Source: Sycon ciliatum
Taxonomy: Eukaryota > Porifera > Calcarea > Leucosolenida > Sycettidae
Assembly: GCF_964019385.1 (NCBI RefSeq)
Contig: NC_088645.1
Coordinates: 17,939,180-18,003,179 of the forward strand
Length of the DNA: 64,000 bases
Reading direction: 5' to 3'
Part shown: in pieces, positions 1-12,200 of the stretch
Layout: each line of letters starts with the position of its first letter
Position numbering within the stretch: position 1 is the first letter of the stretch
The notes under the pieces: model-generated
The model's input: only the letters and a program-made list of their open reading frames with translations
Told to the model about the DNA's origin: nothing
Databases searched by the model: none
Translations under genes and position numbers: made by a program

Positions 1-891
1 TAGAGTATACACTGTGACTCAACTATAGGCTGTAGTACATGTACATGTACTATCGTGGACATGGAAATACGGTCGCACGTCTAGCGGCCCCACGGCGCTG
101 GCCATGCGCCCGTGGTACGTGCACACATGCATTTATGCGCCGCAGCGCGCTGGTCGCATCTGATCAACATCGCTGCAGCGCTCTGTACGCGCTGAGGGCG
201 CCGGCCCCGGTCAATCGACTGGATTTCCATGTCCGCTACAGTACATAAGAACGGTCCACAGTCATTTATAAAAAGATGGACTTCTAGCTTTTGGCCATAA
301 ATGGGTCAAACTTCGAGGTATTTTTCAGAATGTTTCTGCAAACCCCTATGGAATCCTCTTTTCTTTATGTTTCTGAAGTCTATTTCTCCAAAAAGCAAGC
401 CCTAACAAGAATAGGATTTCAGCCACGTTTTGCCCCAAAGCACTGAGTTTGGAAAAAAACATGAAAATCCAGCCCGTTTGACTCTGCCTGCAACAGTATA
501 TTAGAGAGGTTTCGTTTCACGTTGTTCTGCACTACACCGTGAAATTTCACGTCGGCGTGGCAAATTTTGGCGTCGAAACTCCCGTTCATGACGTGAGCTG
601 AGGTCAACTCACATTCGACGTGAACGCGAGTTTTTGCAAATTTAGCCTTGCTATCAGGTTGGGATTATTGACTTGATTTTGCCTTAACTAGCTATAAATA
701 TTTATTTGTGCGACTTTGGCCTTTTGGCGGGAATCCCGACTGCATGCGTCGCGATGGAACATGCCGGAGATCGAAAGGAAAGGAAAGTCACTTGGCTTGG
801 CCTCTCTGCTTTCTGATACAGGAGGAAGTAATTAGTTACTAGAAGTTGGCGAATTGCACGTCTTAGTTTCAGCGTAGCTCATTCCATCGCG
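1..891. other. No gene recognised; left flank
   Basis: I see no convincing coding exon here on either strand. An 11-bp inverted repeat, TCGCGATGGAA near 750 against TTCCATCGCGA near 881, ends at the candidate start codon of the exonuclease. If the ZIP11 gene continues leftwards, this stretch would be part of one of its introns. Confidence 0.4.
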
Positions 892-1988
892 ATGTGTGCC
901 AGTGTGAGTCCAGTGTCTTCTGCCTCAAATCAAGAGTCCCCTGGAGCTGCTTCAAGTTCAAGTGGTTCAAGTAGCTCTGGCCCAATCCGCTTCAAGACAT
1001 GCCATGAATGGACTGTAGGCTACAAGGCTGACCTACCCAAGGATGCAGCCACCCCTCCCCACCTCTACAGGTGCCAAAGAAGGTTCCAGTCAATGACAAT
1101 AAAGCCACCATCGTTGACTTTGACCTGGAGACAACTGGCTTGCAGCGTGACAGCGAGCCATTTCAAGTTGCTGCACTGCAGTTTGGCTCCTCACCACCCG
1201 TGGAGTTTTCAAGGTGTGCTTTGCCTTCTGTTCCGATATCGACTGGAACAAGTGTACTCACTGGCTTCACGGTTGGTATCGTGAATGGATCGCGGGCACT
1301 CCTGCAGTTTGGGAAGCCGGTTGCATCTTCCCCACTGGAAGTGGTGCTTCAAGCCCTGGTGGACTGGCTTCCCACATCGTGCATTTTATTTGCCCACAAT
1401 TGCTTTGCTTTTGACGCTCGTGTCCTCAGCAATGCAATGGACTCCTGCTGCATTGCCATGGAGTCAAAGGTTGTGGGCTTTGACGATACGCTGCCACTGC
1501 TGAGGGCTGCAAGACCAGGAGAAGCTTCGTACAGCCTATTTTGTCTTTACCAATCCTATTTTGCCAATCCCCTTGCAGATGCACATACAGCGCTGGCAGA
1601 TGTGCGGGGCCTTTGCGTCATCCTCGAGCATGTCGCCATTTCCGAGAAGGACATGGTGGTTGCGACAACAGGCATCGCATTCTTTGCCGAGAAATGCCAG
1701 TACCAAGCCAACCAGCAGAAGTGCCTGGCAACACTGCTTCCCCACCTCAGGAACACCCTGACCCGGACAATGCTCCTCAAGATGGCAGGCTCTGGCCTCA
1801 CGTACGATCACCTCGTCCAGGCCTACCAAAGAAACCCCCAAACGGGCATACGGCTATTGTTTATGAATGAAGTCATGCTTTCAAATTTCACCAGGGTATC
1901 CATATTCACCACAATGTACTCTTGCGACGATTCTCATCGGGGTGATAACAACTACTTTCCCAGATCATGGTCAGGCCCAGCAACCTAG
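892..1988 (+). CDS. DEDDh 3'-5' exonuclease-like protein (DnaQ/TREX fold)
   Basis: The reading frame from 1071 to 1988 carries the three exonuclease motifs of the DnaQ/TREX superfamily. ExoI is DFDLETTGL (acidic residues 18 and 20 counted from 1071), ExoII is AHNCFAFDARVL (Asp115) and ExoIII is DAHTALADV (His172, Asp177), so all DEDDh residues are present. Such enzymes remove nucleotides from 3' ends with two metal ions; the substrate cannot be told. There is no ATG at 1071 and an in-frame stop lies upstream. The pyrimidine-rich run ending CTCTACAG just before 1071 looks like a splice acceptor. A Ser-rich frame starting with ATG at 892 gives 41 codons up to a possible GT at 1015, which would join in phase 0 across a 56-bp intron; this first exon is inference. 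The last 40 or so residues, after NPQTGIRLLF, look unconserved, so the true 3' end or a further splice is uncertain. Related exonucleases are found both as host genes and in transposons. Confidence 0.6.
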
Positions 1989-2105
1989 CAGAAGTGAAGG
2001 GTGTTTGCAGCACAGACACTGTGCATGGGAAGGCAGATAGTTCAAACCTATGATTCCCCAAAGTTACACAATGACACACCAGCAGTGCATAGTGGGCCAT
2101 GCAAG

Positions 2106-2226
2106 GCGAACATGCAGTAGGATTTCAGGCGAACAATCGCATTGACCCACCTGGAAGATAGTATCGTACAAAGCGAACATGCAGTAGGATTTCAAGCAAA
2201 CAATCGCATTGACCTACCTGGAAGAT
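2106..2226. repeat. Tandem duplication across the ZIP11 exon 5 donor
   Basis: A 54-bp block at 2106-2159 is repeated at 2173-2226 with about three differences, 67 bp apart. The second copy contains the end of ZIP11 exon 5 and its donor (CTTCCAG then GTAGGT, minus strand). The first copy keeps a second usable-looking donor (CTTCCAG then GTGGGT). Confidence 0.75.
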
Positions 2227-3103
2227 TATGAACAGTAATAGCCAGGATCAACAGAAGCATGCGCCTCCAGCTGCTTGCAGACATGCTCTGCTGCTGAGCG
2301 CTTTCTGAAACAGCGGCAGCATCACTGCTTTCTCTCGCGTCTGAGCTGTCTTGAGAGGCGCTTGCATCGTCTTCTTCATCAGGATTTAAGCGTCGGCTTC
2401 GACGTCGCTGTCTGACATCCTTCAGTGCCGACGTGTTTACAGTTTGTGTGAACCCGAAGCATGATGTGCACACGGAAAATGCGTCAGAAAGAAAGAGCAC
2501 CCGTGAGGAACGTGGGATTAGGGGGAGGAATAACAGGTATGTATCTACTTCGTACACAGGTACAACACGTACAAATCCGTTCAGTATGCTAGGTACAACA
2601 GGTACTGTAAGTCTCTCCACCGGCCAGGCAATAGTGACATGATAGCATGAGCAGTTCTAGGTCATCTGGAAATAACCTAAATAATCTGCCAGTGGTTCTT
2701 CTCTGGTACAAACAAGTTGAGCATGTTCCCAAGGACCACCTTGAAGTGAAGCAGCACTGGACAGCCATCCACAACCAGATACTGTCATACATGTAGGTAG
2801 TCAGCAGCGAAATCTACCAAATATGAACCATACATCCTCGTCTGTAGTCCTCAAAAGTGTACTACTGTATAATATCACATTATTATGGAAAGACATCACT
2901 TTCTAACTTGAAAAGCGCTTGTGTCCAGCAGCATGACCCCCCATCATTACCTTGCCTGGTGAAGTCGCCTGAACATTCTCTTTCCTTGCACTAAGCTGTG
3001 CAAGTTCCACTGCTGAGGAGCCACCTTCCTACAACAGAAACAAGCAGCAACACAAGCACATGCACAGATGTACAAGTATCGTCAATCCTCAATCCTCATG
3101 CGT

Positions 3104-3155
<52 letters not shown>

Positions 3156-3860
3156 ACACACACACGCACACACACACACACACACACATACACACACACA
3201 CACCATAACACATAACATGTCCATGCGCAGATGATAGCTGGTCCCGAAACAGCGACAGACAATGTTCAAGTCCCGAGCAGATCCACACACATTCTAAGTC
3301 AACTGTGCAGTGTCTAACCTAATCTCGTACACCAGCCACCCTACAGAACTCACCGGTGTGGGCAGCAACTTATCAGCTCCATGAACGAACAGCGCGCCGA
3401 GAAAGAACCCAAACGCCACCGGGCACCAGACGTGTTCGCCATAGTAACCCTGCGATGACGCAATGTCTATTGCCGGTGCTAGTAACGACCAGTAGGACGC
3501 AGCTAACATTACCTGTCAAGTGGCCGGAGAACAGCAGCAACAGCGTGCAAGAACACACTCATGTACGTAGATTGATAGCACGGGTAATCAGATTTCAACA
3601 CGTATACATGTATATACACACACACACACTTGTACTTGTTGCTCACTGCCAAAACTGATCATGCGGGTCTTCCTGGAAGAGAGGAGAGAGACTCAAAAGG
3701 AATCTTGGAAAGATGACTTAATTGGCTATTGAACCGCCCAACGGCCGACACCCCCTGAAATCCCCAAAGCTCTGCATGGACATGAAAATGATCCCACTTA
3801 TGGGCTCACCACACCTCAGTAAGTGGGTGAGGACAAGGTGCAAAAGTACACACACGCATG

Positions 3861-3932
<72 letters not shown>

Positions 3933-4680
3933 AGGCGCATACGCAGGGTCACCTCTAGGGGGGTTTCCAACCGAATTGTAAACAATGACTCGTTTTAACC
4001 CTTTCTAAAGAACCCTAGGAATTTTTCAAAATTATTCATTGTTTTCCTGTTCTAATTCTTTGGATCATCTACTCACTCAATCTTCATTATCTTGGGCTTC
4101 CTGGAAGTGGAAAGGTACCAGGGAGAGAATGAGGTCGACCATGACAGCCAGGACCCAGTGCAGTCATGTACATGTGCAGCGCTATAGGCTATAGCGGTAG
4201 AGTGCAGCGACGGTGCGAAAAAATGACCCAAAGGCCCAAACACGTCCTGCTCCAGCGATTTCGTTATTCGTGATCGCAGAGTGTCGATTTGTTTTGCCGT
4301 GTACTCTTGAAAATATCACAAGTGAAGCCCCTGCAAAATTGAGAAAGGCAGCATGTCGAAAGTCTCAAATTCTCGGTACTCGAGTCGCACTATGCGCTTT
4401 TACGAGATCGTGACTCAACTTACGAATGATTTATCTCAAGAGACATTGCTCGCAGCGCGTCGCAACTTGTTTCAGCCGACAGCTGAGAGTTTTCTATTCG
4501 ACCTGGATATTTGGATTGTTGGATTTGAGCGAGATTTCACTGAGTTACGATCTGTTGAAGTTTTGCATTCTTGCCAGATCGATCGTGCGCCCTGCCAAAA
4601 AATGCCCAAAAACGTTGCTCGTTTGGAACATTTGGGGGGGGGGGGGGTCCGGGCAACGGGAAACCCCCCTGCGTACGCGC

Positions 4681-4751
<71 letters not shown>

Positions 4752-5951
4752 CACAGACAACTACTACAATAGCACAACCATCACACACTTACCCCGGCAG
4801 CAAATCCAAGACTACCATCTAATATCTTTTTCTGCACAAACACAAAAGAAACAGAAGACACATGCATGACATTGTACTCATGTCTCTACCATGATTTCAG
4901 CTAGAGATTTCCGCATGTAATAATAATTATTTTTTTCCCATGTTCATACTAGCGACAATCTCCACTGAAAACGTGGTCACTTGTATCTGCTTACAGTTCA
5001 GACAGTAGAGTGGGATACAGCGAGTTTATATTGGCACAGCATGCTGAGACCAGCAGTTCTTCTCTAGCATGGGGTGATAGACAACGAGTAGATCCGTTGC
5101 GTCGAGATGATATTATTTGGTGAGCAAGTCAGTGATAGTCGCTCGTACACAGTCATGTACACTTGGTTATAAGCTAGTCTTCTTTCAGAATCAGAGTTCT
5201 AGATGCCAACAACTGCATGTGGGTCGCAAAGCAAACAAGCCCCACGGAGCACTTGTCTACAGCAGAGTTGCGCGCCCCAGAACGTTGTTTCGAAGGGGTT
5301 AGCCTGGGGCGTTCATATTTTCAGTTCAGCATTCTGGCTACGTTCTTATAGCAGGTTCTTAGAAACACTTCGTACTGGATCATATCTATCCCAAAAGCTG
5401 CCGGAAAACCAACACCGCCGTTCTTAACTTTAGGCTGTGGCGTTCTTAGAATTAAAGGCTGGATGTTCTTGGGCTCAACGTTCTTCGGCGCGTGACTCTA
5501 CTGTCGTTCGGGATTTCATCAAAGAAAAACTCAGTCAGCAGTGGGCATGTAACGGCATCATCACCATCATTAGATGCAGTGCATGGGGTGGAAACCGATG
5601 CTAGTTTGTATTGGGATTGGAACAGAGGCCTAAGGGACATGGGATATGATTCATACGAATATTGGGATTTGAATGGCAAAATTGTATTGAGTGGCATACC
5701 AAGAATGCTAGTTTGAGTGGCAAATCAGCACTAACGCCTAACTGCGCCACTGCTTTGCCACTCCATAATCATGCAAAGCATCTCAAATGATGACGCAGTC
5801 GCATAATCTCATAAGAAAGCATTTCAAATAGAAGATTTACCTGATCTCCTTTCATAGGCAAGAAAACTAACGCTGCTCCAGCAGCTGTAAGGCCCCATGT
5901 TAGAAGCGTTCCCAGCAATGCCTGCGTCACGGGACCAGCGGTAGCAATCAT
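2218..5951 (-). CDS. SLC39A11: Zinc transporter ZIP11 (SLC39A11), 5' five exons
   Basis: Five minus-strand exons join in frame: 5841-5951, 4793-4831, 3354-3512, 2951-3028 and 2218-2419, with GT donors and AG acceptors. They give about 196 residues. Exon 1 encodes QALLGTLLTWGLTAAGAALV, exon 2 KKILDGSLGFAAG, exon 3 VMLAASYWSLLAPA plus PVAFGFFLGALFVHGADKLL, exon 4 a polar stretch and exon 5 an acidic, Ser-rich loop followed by SSWRRMLLLILAITVHNLP. These match ZIP11 of other animals, a zinc (and copper) importer of the ZIP family placed in Golgi and other membranes. Exon 5 ends on the first base of the codon after HNLP, where the family has the HNxPEG metal-binding motif. The exons for the second half of the protein (EGLAVG onward) are not visible and should lie left of the window. 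GTG at 5961 also opens the frame, but ATG at 5951 is the likely start. The acceptor of exon 5 (after ACTGAAG) has a weak pyrimidine tract and is the least certain junction. Confidence 0.85.
3105..3203. repeat. (CA)n microsatellite in ZIP11 intron 3
   Basis: About 100 bp of nearly pure CA repeat in an intron of only 325 bp. The long His/Thr or Cys/Val frames that cross it are artefacts of the repeat. Confidence 0.95.
3865..3931. repeat. (CA)n microsatellite in ZIP11 intron 2
   Basis: Pure CA dinucleotide run of about 67 bp between ZIP11 exons 3 and 2. Confidence 0.95.
3998..4570 (+). mobile_element. TA-flanked MITE, right-truncated copy
   Basis: Starts TA then ACCCTTTCTAAAG and follows, with scattered differences, the sequence of the intact copy at 16358-16961. 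Shared blocks include the stretch around ACTCACTCAATC and the end region around GAGTTACGATC. Similarity stops near 4570, before the right terminal repeat, so this copy is truncated. It lies in ZIP11 intron 2. Confidence 0.7.
4684..4749. repeat. (CA)n microsatellite beside ZIP11 exon 2
   Basis: CA run about 45 bp beyond the 3' end (donor side) of the tiny 39-bp ZIP11 exon 2. A G-run near 4625-4637 precedes it. Confidence 0.95.
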
Positions 5952-6539
5952 TGTGTTCTTCACTACTAAGCACTACGACTACATGGATAGTTTTCAGTTT
6001 CCAATCTTTACATTTCGTTCTGGTTCTTCACATCATATCAGCAGGTTTTCCGGTGTGCCTGTTTTGTGCCAAGATTCTGGAGAGAGTTCAAACTGTAGGG
6101 ACTTCCCCGGTGATCCACTTACGTCATCTTTGAAAACCCATTTTCTACCAGTGTTACTTTCCAGCGCATTTTGGTTCAAGACTGCATCATGCACACTACC
6201 CTTGATACCGAGTTACAAATCCAGGAGATTTTGGCTTAGGTATCACTAAAATCAGACCGTTTGAAGAAGACAAACCAGTAGAACCTTCTCGTGAAATCCC
6301 AAGCAGAAAAAGTCGAACAACGGAGATACGGAGATGGATAATGGATGTGCTGATTTTTTTGATGATTGCTCCGTTGCTTTTTTTTTGGCGGAGAAGCAAG
6401 TTCAGATTGAGGAGAAGAGCAATACAAGGCCGTTCTATCACTTTTCCTGAGGACCAGACCTACAGAGAGGTGTTGCCTATACTTGAAGTCTGGTGGATTC
6501 TTCTTATTGTAGTGTTTGGTGGCTGATTATTGTGCCGCC
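5952..6539. promoter_or_regulatory. Head-to-head intergenic region of ZIP11 and PPP6C
   Basis: The start codons of SLC39A11 (minus, 5951) and PPP6C (plus, 6540) are separated by 588 bp, so this stretch must hold both 5' untranslated regions and both promoters unless non-coding first exons lie farther away. I see no clear TATA box or CpG-rich block. A shared bidirectional promoter is inference from spacing only. Confidence 0.5.
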
Positions 6540-9239
6540 ATGGCGTTTGATTTGGACCAATGGATCGACATTGCGAAGGAGTGCAAGTATCTACCTGAAA
6601 ATGACCTTAGGGTGAGTGTTGTGGGTGTACAGCAGGCTCCCGGTGAATGATAGATGAAAGTGCGACTGCCTTTGTCCTGTATTCCGTGTCGGTTGCTGCT
6701 CGAGCAGAAGTTGTGCGAGTACGTGTGTGACCTTCTGTTGGAGGAGGGCAACGTTCAGCCAGTATCCACTCCAGTCACGATATGTGGTGACATTCACGGA
6801 CAGGTCAGTGCCCCTATAGCTATTATTCATGGTCTGCTGGTAATTCTTTGTCTACTTGGTATTCTACCCTCCGTGCCATTTCCTCGGGAGAAGAAAAGAT
6901 CTTGCAACGACTGCTTGTCTCATCTTCACGATTTGTGCGGATATTTTTTTGTGAACATTTTCATATTCGATATTCGTGGCAGTGACCTTCCCTAAAAACA
7001 GTTGTCAAACACTGAAATAGTGCTGCTGTTTGTTCAGCTTGGGCAGGTCGCAGTTGATACAGTGTTATTATACCCTACGTTGGTAGTTCACTCCCTGGGA
7101 CACTCACTGCTGCTTTGATATTTCCAGGGCTGCAGTTGCCTTTTTTTTTCTGCCATCGACTAAGCGTTTTAGGCCTTCATTCCGCTGGCCCTTGGGTTTT
7201 GTTCGTTCACGTAGCTTTGTCATTGTCATGGAAGTAGTTTTGTGCAGTTTTTTTTAGGGTCGCAGTTGCCCCTTCCAGGCCACCATCAACGTTCCGTGTA
7301 AACTTCAAAATTCATTGTTTTTGAAAATCACTGTTATTCCATATTCATGGATTTTGAACAGCCTTGAAAGGAACATGATTGCATATGTCTGCTGTCGGTA
7401 TTGAATTTGTAAGACCTTCTTTTGAGACTGCATCGTTGGAAAGCTGTTTTGGCAACAACTGCATGTTTCATCTCCAGCCCTTTTCATTATCTGTAGCTCT
7501 AGAAATTTCGTCACGCCATCCCTTTATGTACAATGTGATGTTGACTTTGCTGACGTGTTGTGTTACGCACCTCGCGCATCTGCCTCCATAACTGGTGCAT
7601 GTATGCCTGAAACCGCGTGTGTGTGCACATTTTCCTCGCTTTTGGACGTTATGCCTATGCGAATACGCTGAAATGGAAATTCCAACTTGTAATTTCCAGT
7701 GCGTTTTAGATGCGTACTGGTGGTGTACTTTGATTGGCAATGTCCAACAAGTAGTACTCCATGTTGTCACATGACCTAAACATGACTTGAATGGCGGCTT
7801 TCTGTGAAAGCCTGAAGTAGCGTTTGGGCACGCGTGAACTACAGTCGCATCGCGTACGCGCACCAGTTATGAACGTGTCACTAGTGCCCATTGGACATAA
7901 CTTTGAAAGCTGCATTATTGTTGCATTCCTGTAAAATTACCATGTGAACAATCATCTTCAGGCAGGAAACCTTTTTAAAATGTTGTGCAATCATTTCCGG
8001 CGAAGTCCAGACGAGTGTAAAAGATACATTTCTGTGGGTTTTTTTTCACATTCCTGAAGATTGTGCCTTGAGTTGCTGTTTTGCTGTTCCTTTTCACAAC
8101 TTCTTCCCCACAGTTCTATGATCTAGAAGAGCTCTTCAGAGTTGGTGGTGCTGTACCCGATACATCGTATATATTTATGGTGAGTTACCCGTGAAAGTCC
8201 ATAAATAAGCACCTGCCCTCGATAAGTACCCCCCCCCCCCCCCTTTCATCCTTTTGACTCTGTCTGTTGAGTTCAAGTTCAGCCTGATAGACATACCGTA
8301 GAATCCCGCGGATAAGCCCATGGGCTTATGTTTCACAAGGACATTTCGGTGGGCTTATACGCAGGCATGGGCTTATACGCCGACACCAAGTTGTGCTATT
8401 AAAAAGTATCAAGGAAGTGAGAAGTACATTGCTGAAAACCACTGTGCAAACAAAAACAATCGATGATTATGCTGAAATGTACGAAAAAAATAACTATAAT
8501 GCGGATGTACTATGTACATGGTATGGCCAAGAGTCCATAATTTATGGACTCTCGGTATGACCTAGGCCCATGGGCTTGTACGATGAAGCTGTGTGATGTT
8601 CGAACAAACCCTGGGCTTATACGCGGGTGGGCTTATCCGCGGGATTCTACGGTACTGCCCGAAATAAGTACCGGTACGGTTCGCACATGCAGCGCGTAGC
8701 ATCAAGTACATCGACATGAAAAATGGCTTCTCTGCTATGCCCAAGTCAGGTCCGAAAGTTAGTTCGTGCCCAAAAATCAGTACCCGTCCGAATTTTAGTA
8801 TGTGTGTGACCACTAAATTCGAAAGCATCTATATACTTATTTATGGACTTTTTGATACGGTAGTGTCTGATCAATGGTTTACTCTTGTTTATTGTGTCCA
8901 CACGGGGGGGTTCTTCGGATTTCCAATTTATTCTGAGCACCTTCTACAAAATTCATTCAGTTCGTTGGCTTTCCCTGCCATTTTTGTTGACAAGGTGGTG
9001 CTCATCACAGTGCATCGCTGTCATTGAACAAACTAGGTGCGGCTTGCGTAAGCATTAGTGCTCTCGTGTCCAGTTCTACCCCTGCCGTTAGACCCAAGTC
9101 TCTTCTTGTTCGTGTGTTTGTGTTTTTGTGTGCTCAGGGTGATTTTGTAGATAGAGGCCACTACAGCCTGGAGACACTAACTAGACTACTTACTTTGAAG
9201 GCCAAGTAAGTTACTGTGTTTCCGTGTAAAGTACTGTTA

Positions 9240-9283
<44 letters not shown>

Positions 9284-12200
9284 CGCTACACTACACGTCA
9301 TGGAGAAGAGGAATGGGGCGAGTTTTTGATATTTTTCATAATTGCTACGATATCTGGCTATGTGTCAATGTACTGTATTTTCTGGAGTATAAGCCGCACC
9401 TTTGGAAATTAGAGGCCACATGCCACGTACTGCTCTTTTCTCTCATATCTGGCTTGCAAGTGTTGAGTTTCGGAGAGAAAAGAGCAGTACGTGGCATGTG
9501 GCCTCTAATTTCCAAATACTTTAAAATTTTCCGTGACGTCCAAATTTGACATTATAAGCCGCACCCCCATCTTTTCCCACGGAATACAGACATCTATCCT
9601 AGTTATCACCGTTAATTTGATCATCGGAGTATAAGCTGCACCCTCCTTCTTTGGGTGAATTTTGAGTGTTCAAAGTGCAGCTTATACTCCGGAAAGTACG
9701 GTACTTGTGCCAGGATGTATGCAGTCCTTCCTCCTCTGCATGCGTCATAACTGCACCAGTCTGCATGTGTGGTCAATCCCTGCATGCATTCATTCCAGCC
9801 TGGATCTACAGTGCTACGGGTACACTGTAGCATGCTTTCATTGGGGTGCAGTACGTACACCAGGAGCTGTCAAGCAAAAGTGTAAGCCAGTACATGCACC
9901 ACGGTCACCACCATTGCTTGCTCGATGACTCTTACTGCACAGCTGTTATGTAGTTACTCGTCGATGATCCGAATATTGGGCCAGCGCCTACTAGAAGTGG
10001 TAAATGTTGCGAGGCAAGTAACTCAATCAACAATGTTATTCAGTGATGCACCTGAACCCATTTTTCACGAACGAATACTCCATTGAATACCAAACCTTCG
10101 AACGAACGAATATTCTAGTATTCTTATTACTGACGCGCATCACATCATGCGCTCAGGTTTATGCTGACGTTTCGGTTTGTCACAATTTGTCTTCGCTTAG
10201 CTTCCCCTTTCTATGTTTATTACATAAACTTGAGCCTCCCAAGTTCGGTGGTCTGTTGCTTTGCGTCGTCGAGTTGTAGTAAGGCCGGTATGTCCAATAG
10301 TCTTACTAGTTTCGTCATCATCCAGTAACTTTCGGCATTCTTTGTTGCCGTGATGCGTAGCTCGTGCTCTTCTTCGTTGCGCTTTCCTTCCCCTCTTGGA
10401 CCTTTCCGAACCTGAGCCTTCCAAGTTGGAAGGTTGTTGGTTTGCGCCTTGGAGAAGTGTTGGAGCTAGGTGTGAGGTCGCCGAATGTCTCAGTACTCCT
10501 TGTCAGTTTTGTGCCATTTTGTCGCACTCGCTGACTGTATAAGATCTGGTTACTTTGGTGGACAGTTAGTCATAACTCGTAACATTTGGTCCTTCTGTTG
10601 GACTATTCGTGTGCATTACTGGTTATGGTTGGTTGGAGTCCTTGTGGCGGCAGTCAAACTTCATTCAGAACTTCATATCTGTGTGCCAGCCATGCAAAAC
10701 AGCTCGGATGCGATAGTGTTCATTAGTGTATGTCAGCCAGACATCAAAAAGTGTACCACAAAGATAAGAATAGGTGGTGGAGTTTGTCTTCGTTGCAAAG
10801 TAGGACAGCCATGCACCTTCTGCCGCCCTGTCCCGCAGGCCATGAGCAAACTTTCTGAATTTAATCTTTGTGTGGGCCTTCTCCTGAGCTGTGCAATAAT
10901 CATGTAAGGGTGAATGCTGCAAGGTAGCCTGTAACTCTGCCAATGCACTGCAGTACTGCATGCGCTTCACTGGCTCTTGCTAGCGACACCAGATACGTGC
11001 AATGTTCTGGAGGATTGTTTCGTTCCCCTTTTCAACCGCCGAGTATCCCCTGTCGTGTGTGTGCTGTGCAGGTATCCTGATCGCATCACATTGCTACGCG
11101 GTAACCATGAAAGTAGGCAAATCACCCACGTCTATGGCTTCTATGGTGAGTGCTCTTGCTTTCCTCTACTGATGTGAACGGTTTCACCTTGGGTTTTTCT
11201 GTGCCTACATGCCTGTACTGCTCTCTGTCCACCACGTATTGTGCATCTTGTTTAGAGTGATGGGCTTGGCTCTACATACATGGTGGACAGTTGGCTCTTT
11301 CGCAAGAATGCTTATGAAGGCTGTGTACCCCAATCTCCGAGATTGCACAACTTGGCATTGGTCGACTGCATGCTTGCCCAGCAAACGCACATTTACCAAG
11401 CTAGGGAACAGTGAGAAGAGCACCCTTGCAAGATAAGCGGACACAACATGTGGCCGATCCACCTTGCTCATCCACTGATCCCTGGCAATAGCGTACAAGT
11501 ATGTGCTTGCAGTGGCTGTGCACCATTTCACGTGGTGTTTCCCCGTCTGGTACCCCGTTGCAGAGGTGCACACTGTGTACTGTATGCATACTAGCTGCTG
11601 TCCATCCGTCATGGCCTCGGTTCTCAAAGTACACTCATACATGTATCTCTCTCTTATCCGGCCAGTCAAGGACCAGGCACTGCACATAACTTGGAAATAT
11701 CCGTAACTCTGAATCCCGTACATTTTGATGGGGAAGTGCCAGAGATCTGGGATGACAGCACTATTTCAACAAGACTTGGCAAAAGAGTAGTAATATTTCC
11801 ACTAAAAGTCGCACACAGGGTGCCCGGTGGACCGAGGTGCCCGTAACTTGGAGGTCCGGATAAGGGAGATATGAGTGTATATCCATTCAACGTATTGTAT
11901 GATTGTAAATCCATGCTTGCGTTCTAATTCTTTCACCATGCATGCTTTGCTACTGTTTTGCTTCCAGATGAGTGCCTGAAGAAGTATGGCAATGCCAACG
12001 CATGGATTTACTGTTGTAGAGTGTTTGATCTGCTCACGGTGGCAGCTGTAAGTTTACTCTTTATTATCGGCTTGTGTGGCATGTTCATTGCTGTGTTGTC
12101 TAGTAGCAGGCATCACATAGTTTCAAAATGTTGGCACTGTGGACCTGAAGTCACTGGGGCTTTGGACCTCATCAGTATCTGCTGTAGGATTTCAAAGCAA

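Noticed and set aside
1536-1870. Several overlapping ORFs inside the exonuclease
   Set aside because: They are shadow frames of the DEDDh exonuclease reading frame.
3082-3288. Cys/Val- or His/Thr-rich ORFs over CA repeats (also 3718-3958, 4472-4869 and 55643-56006)
   Set aside because: They are produced by CA/TG microsatellites, which are open in most frames.
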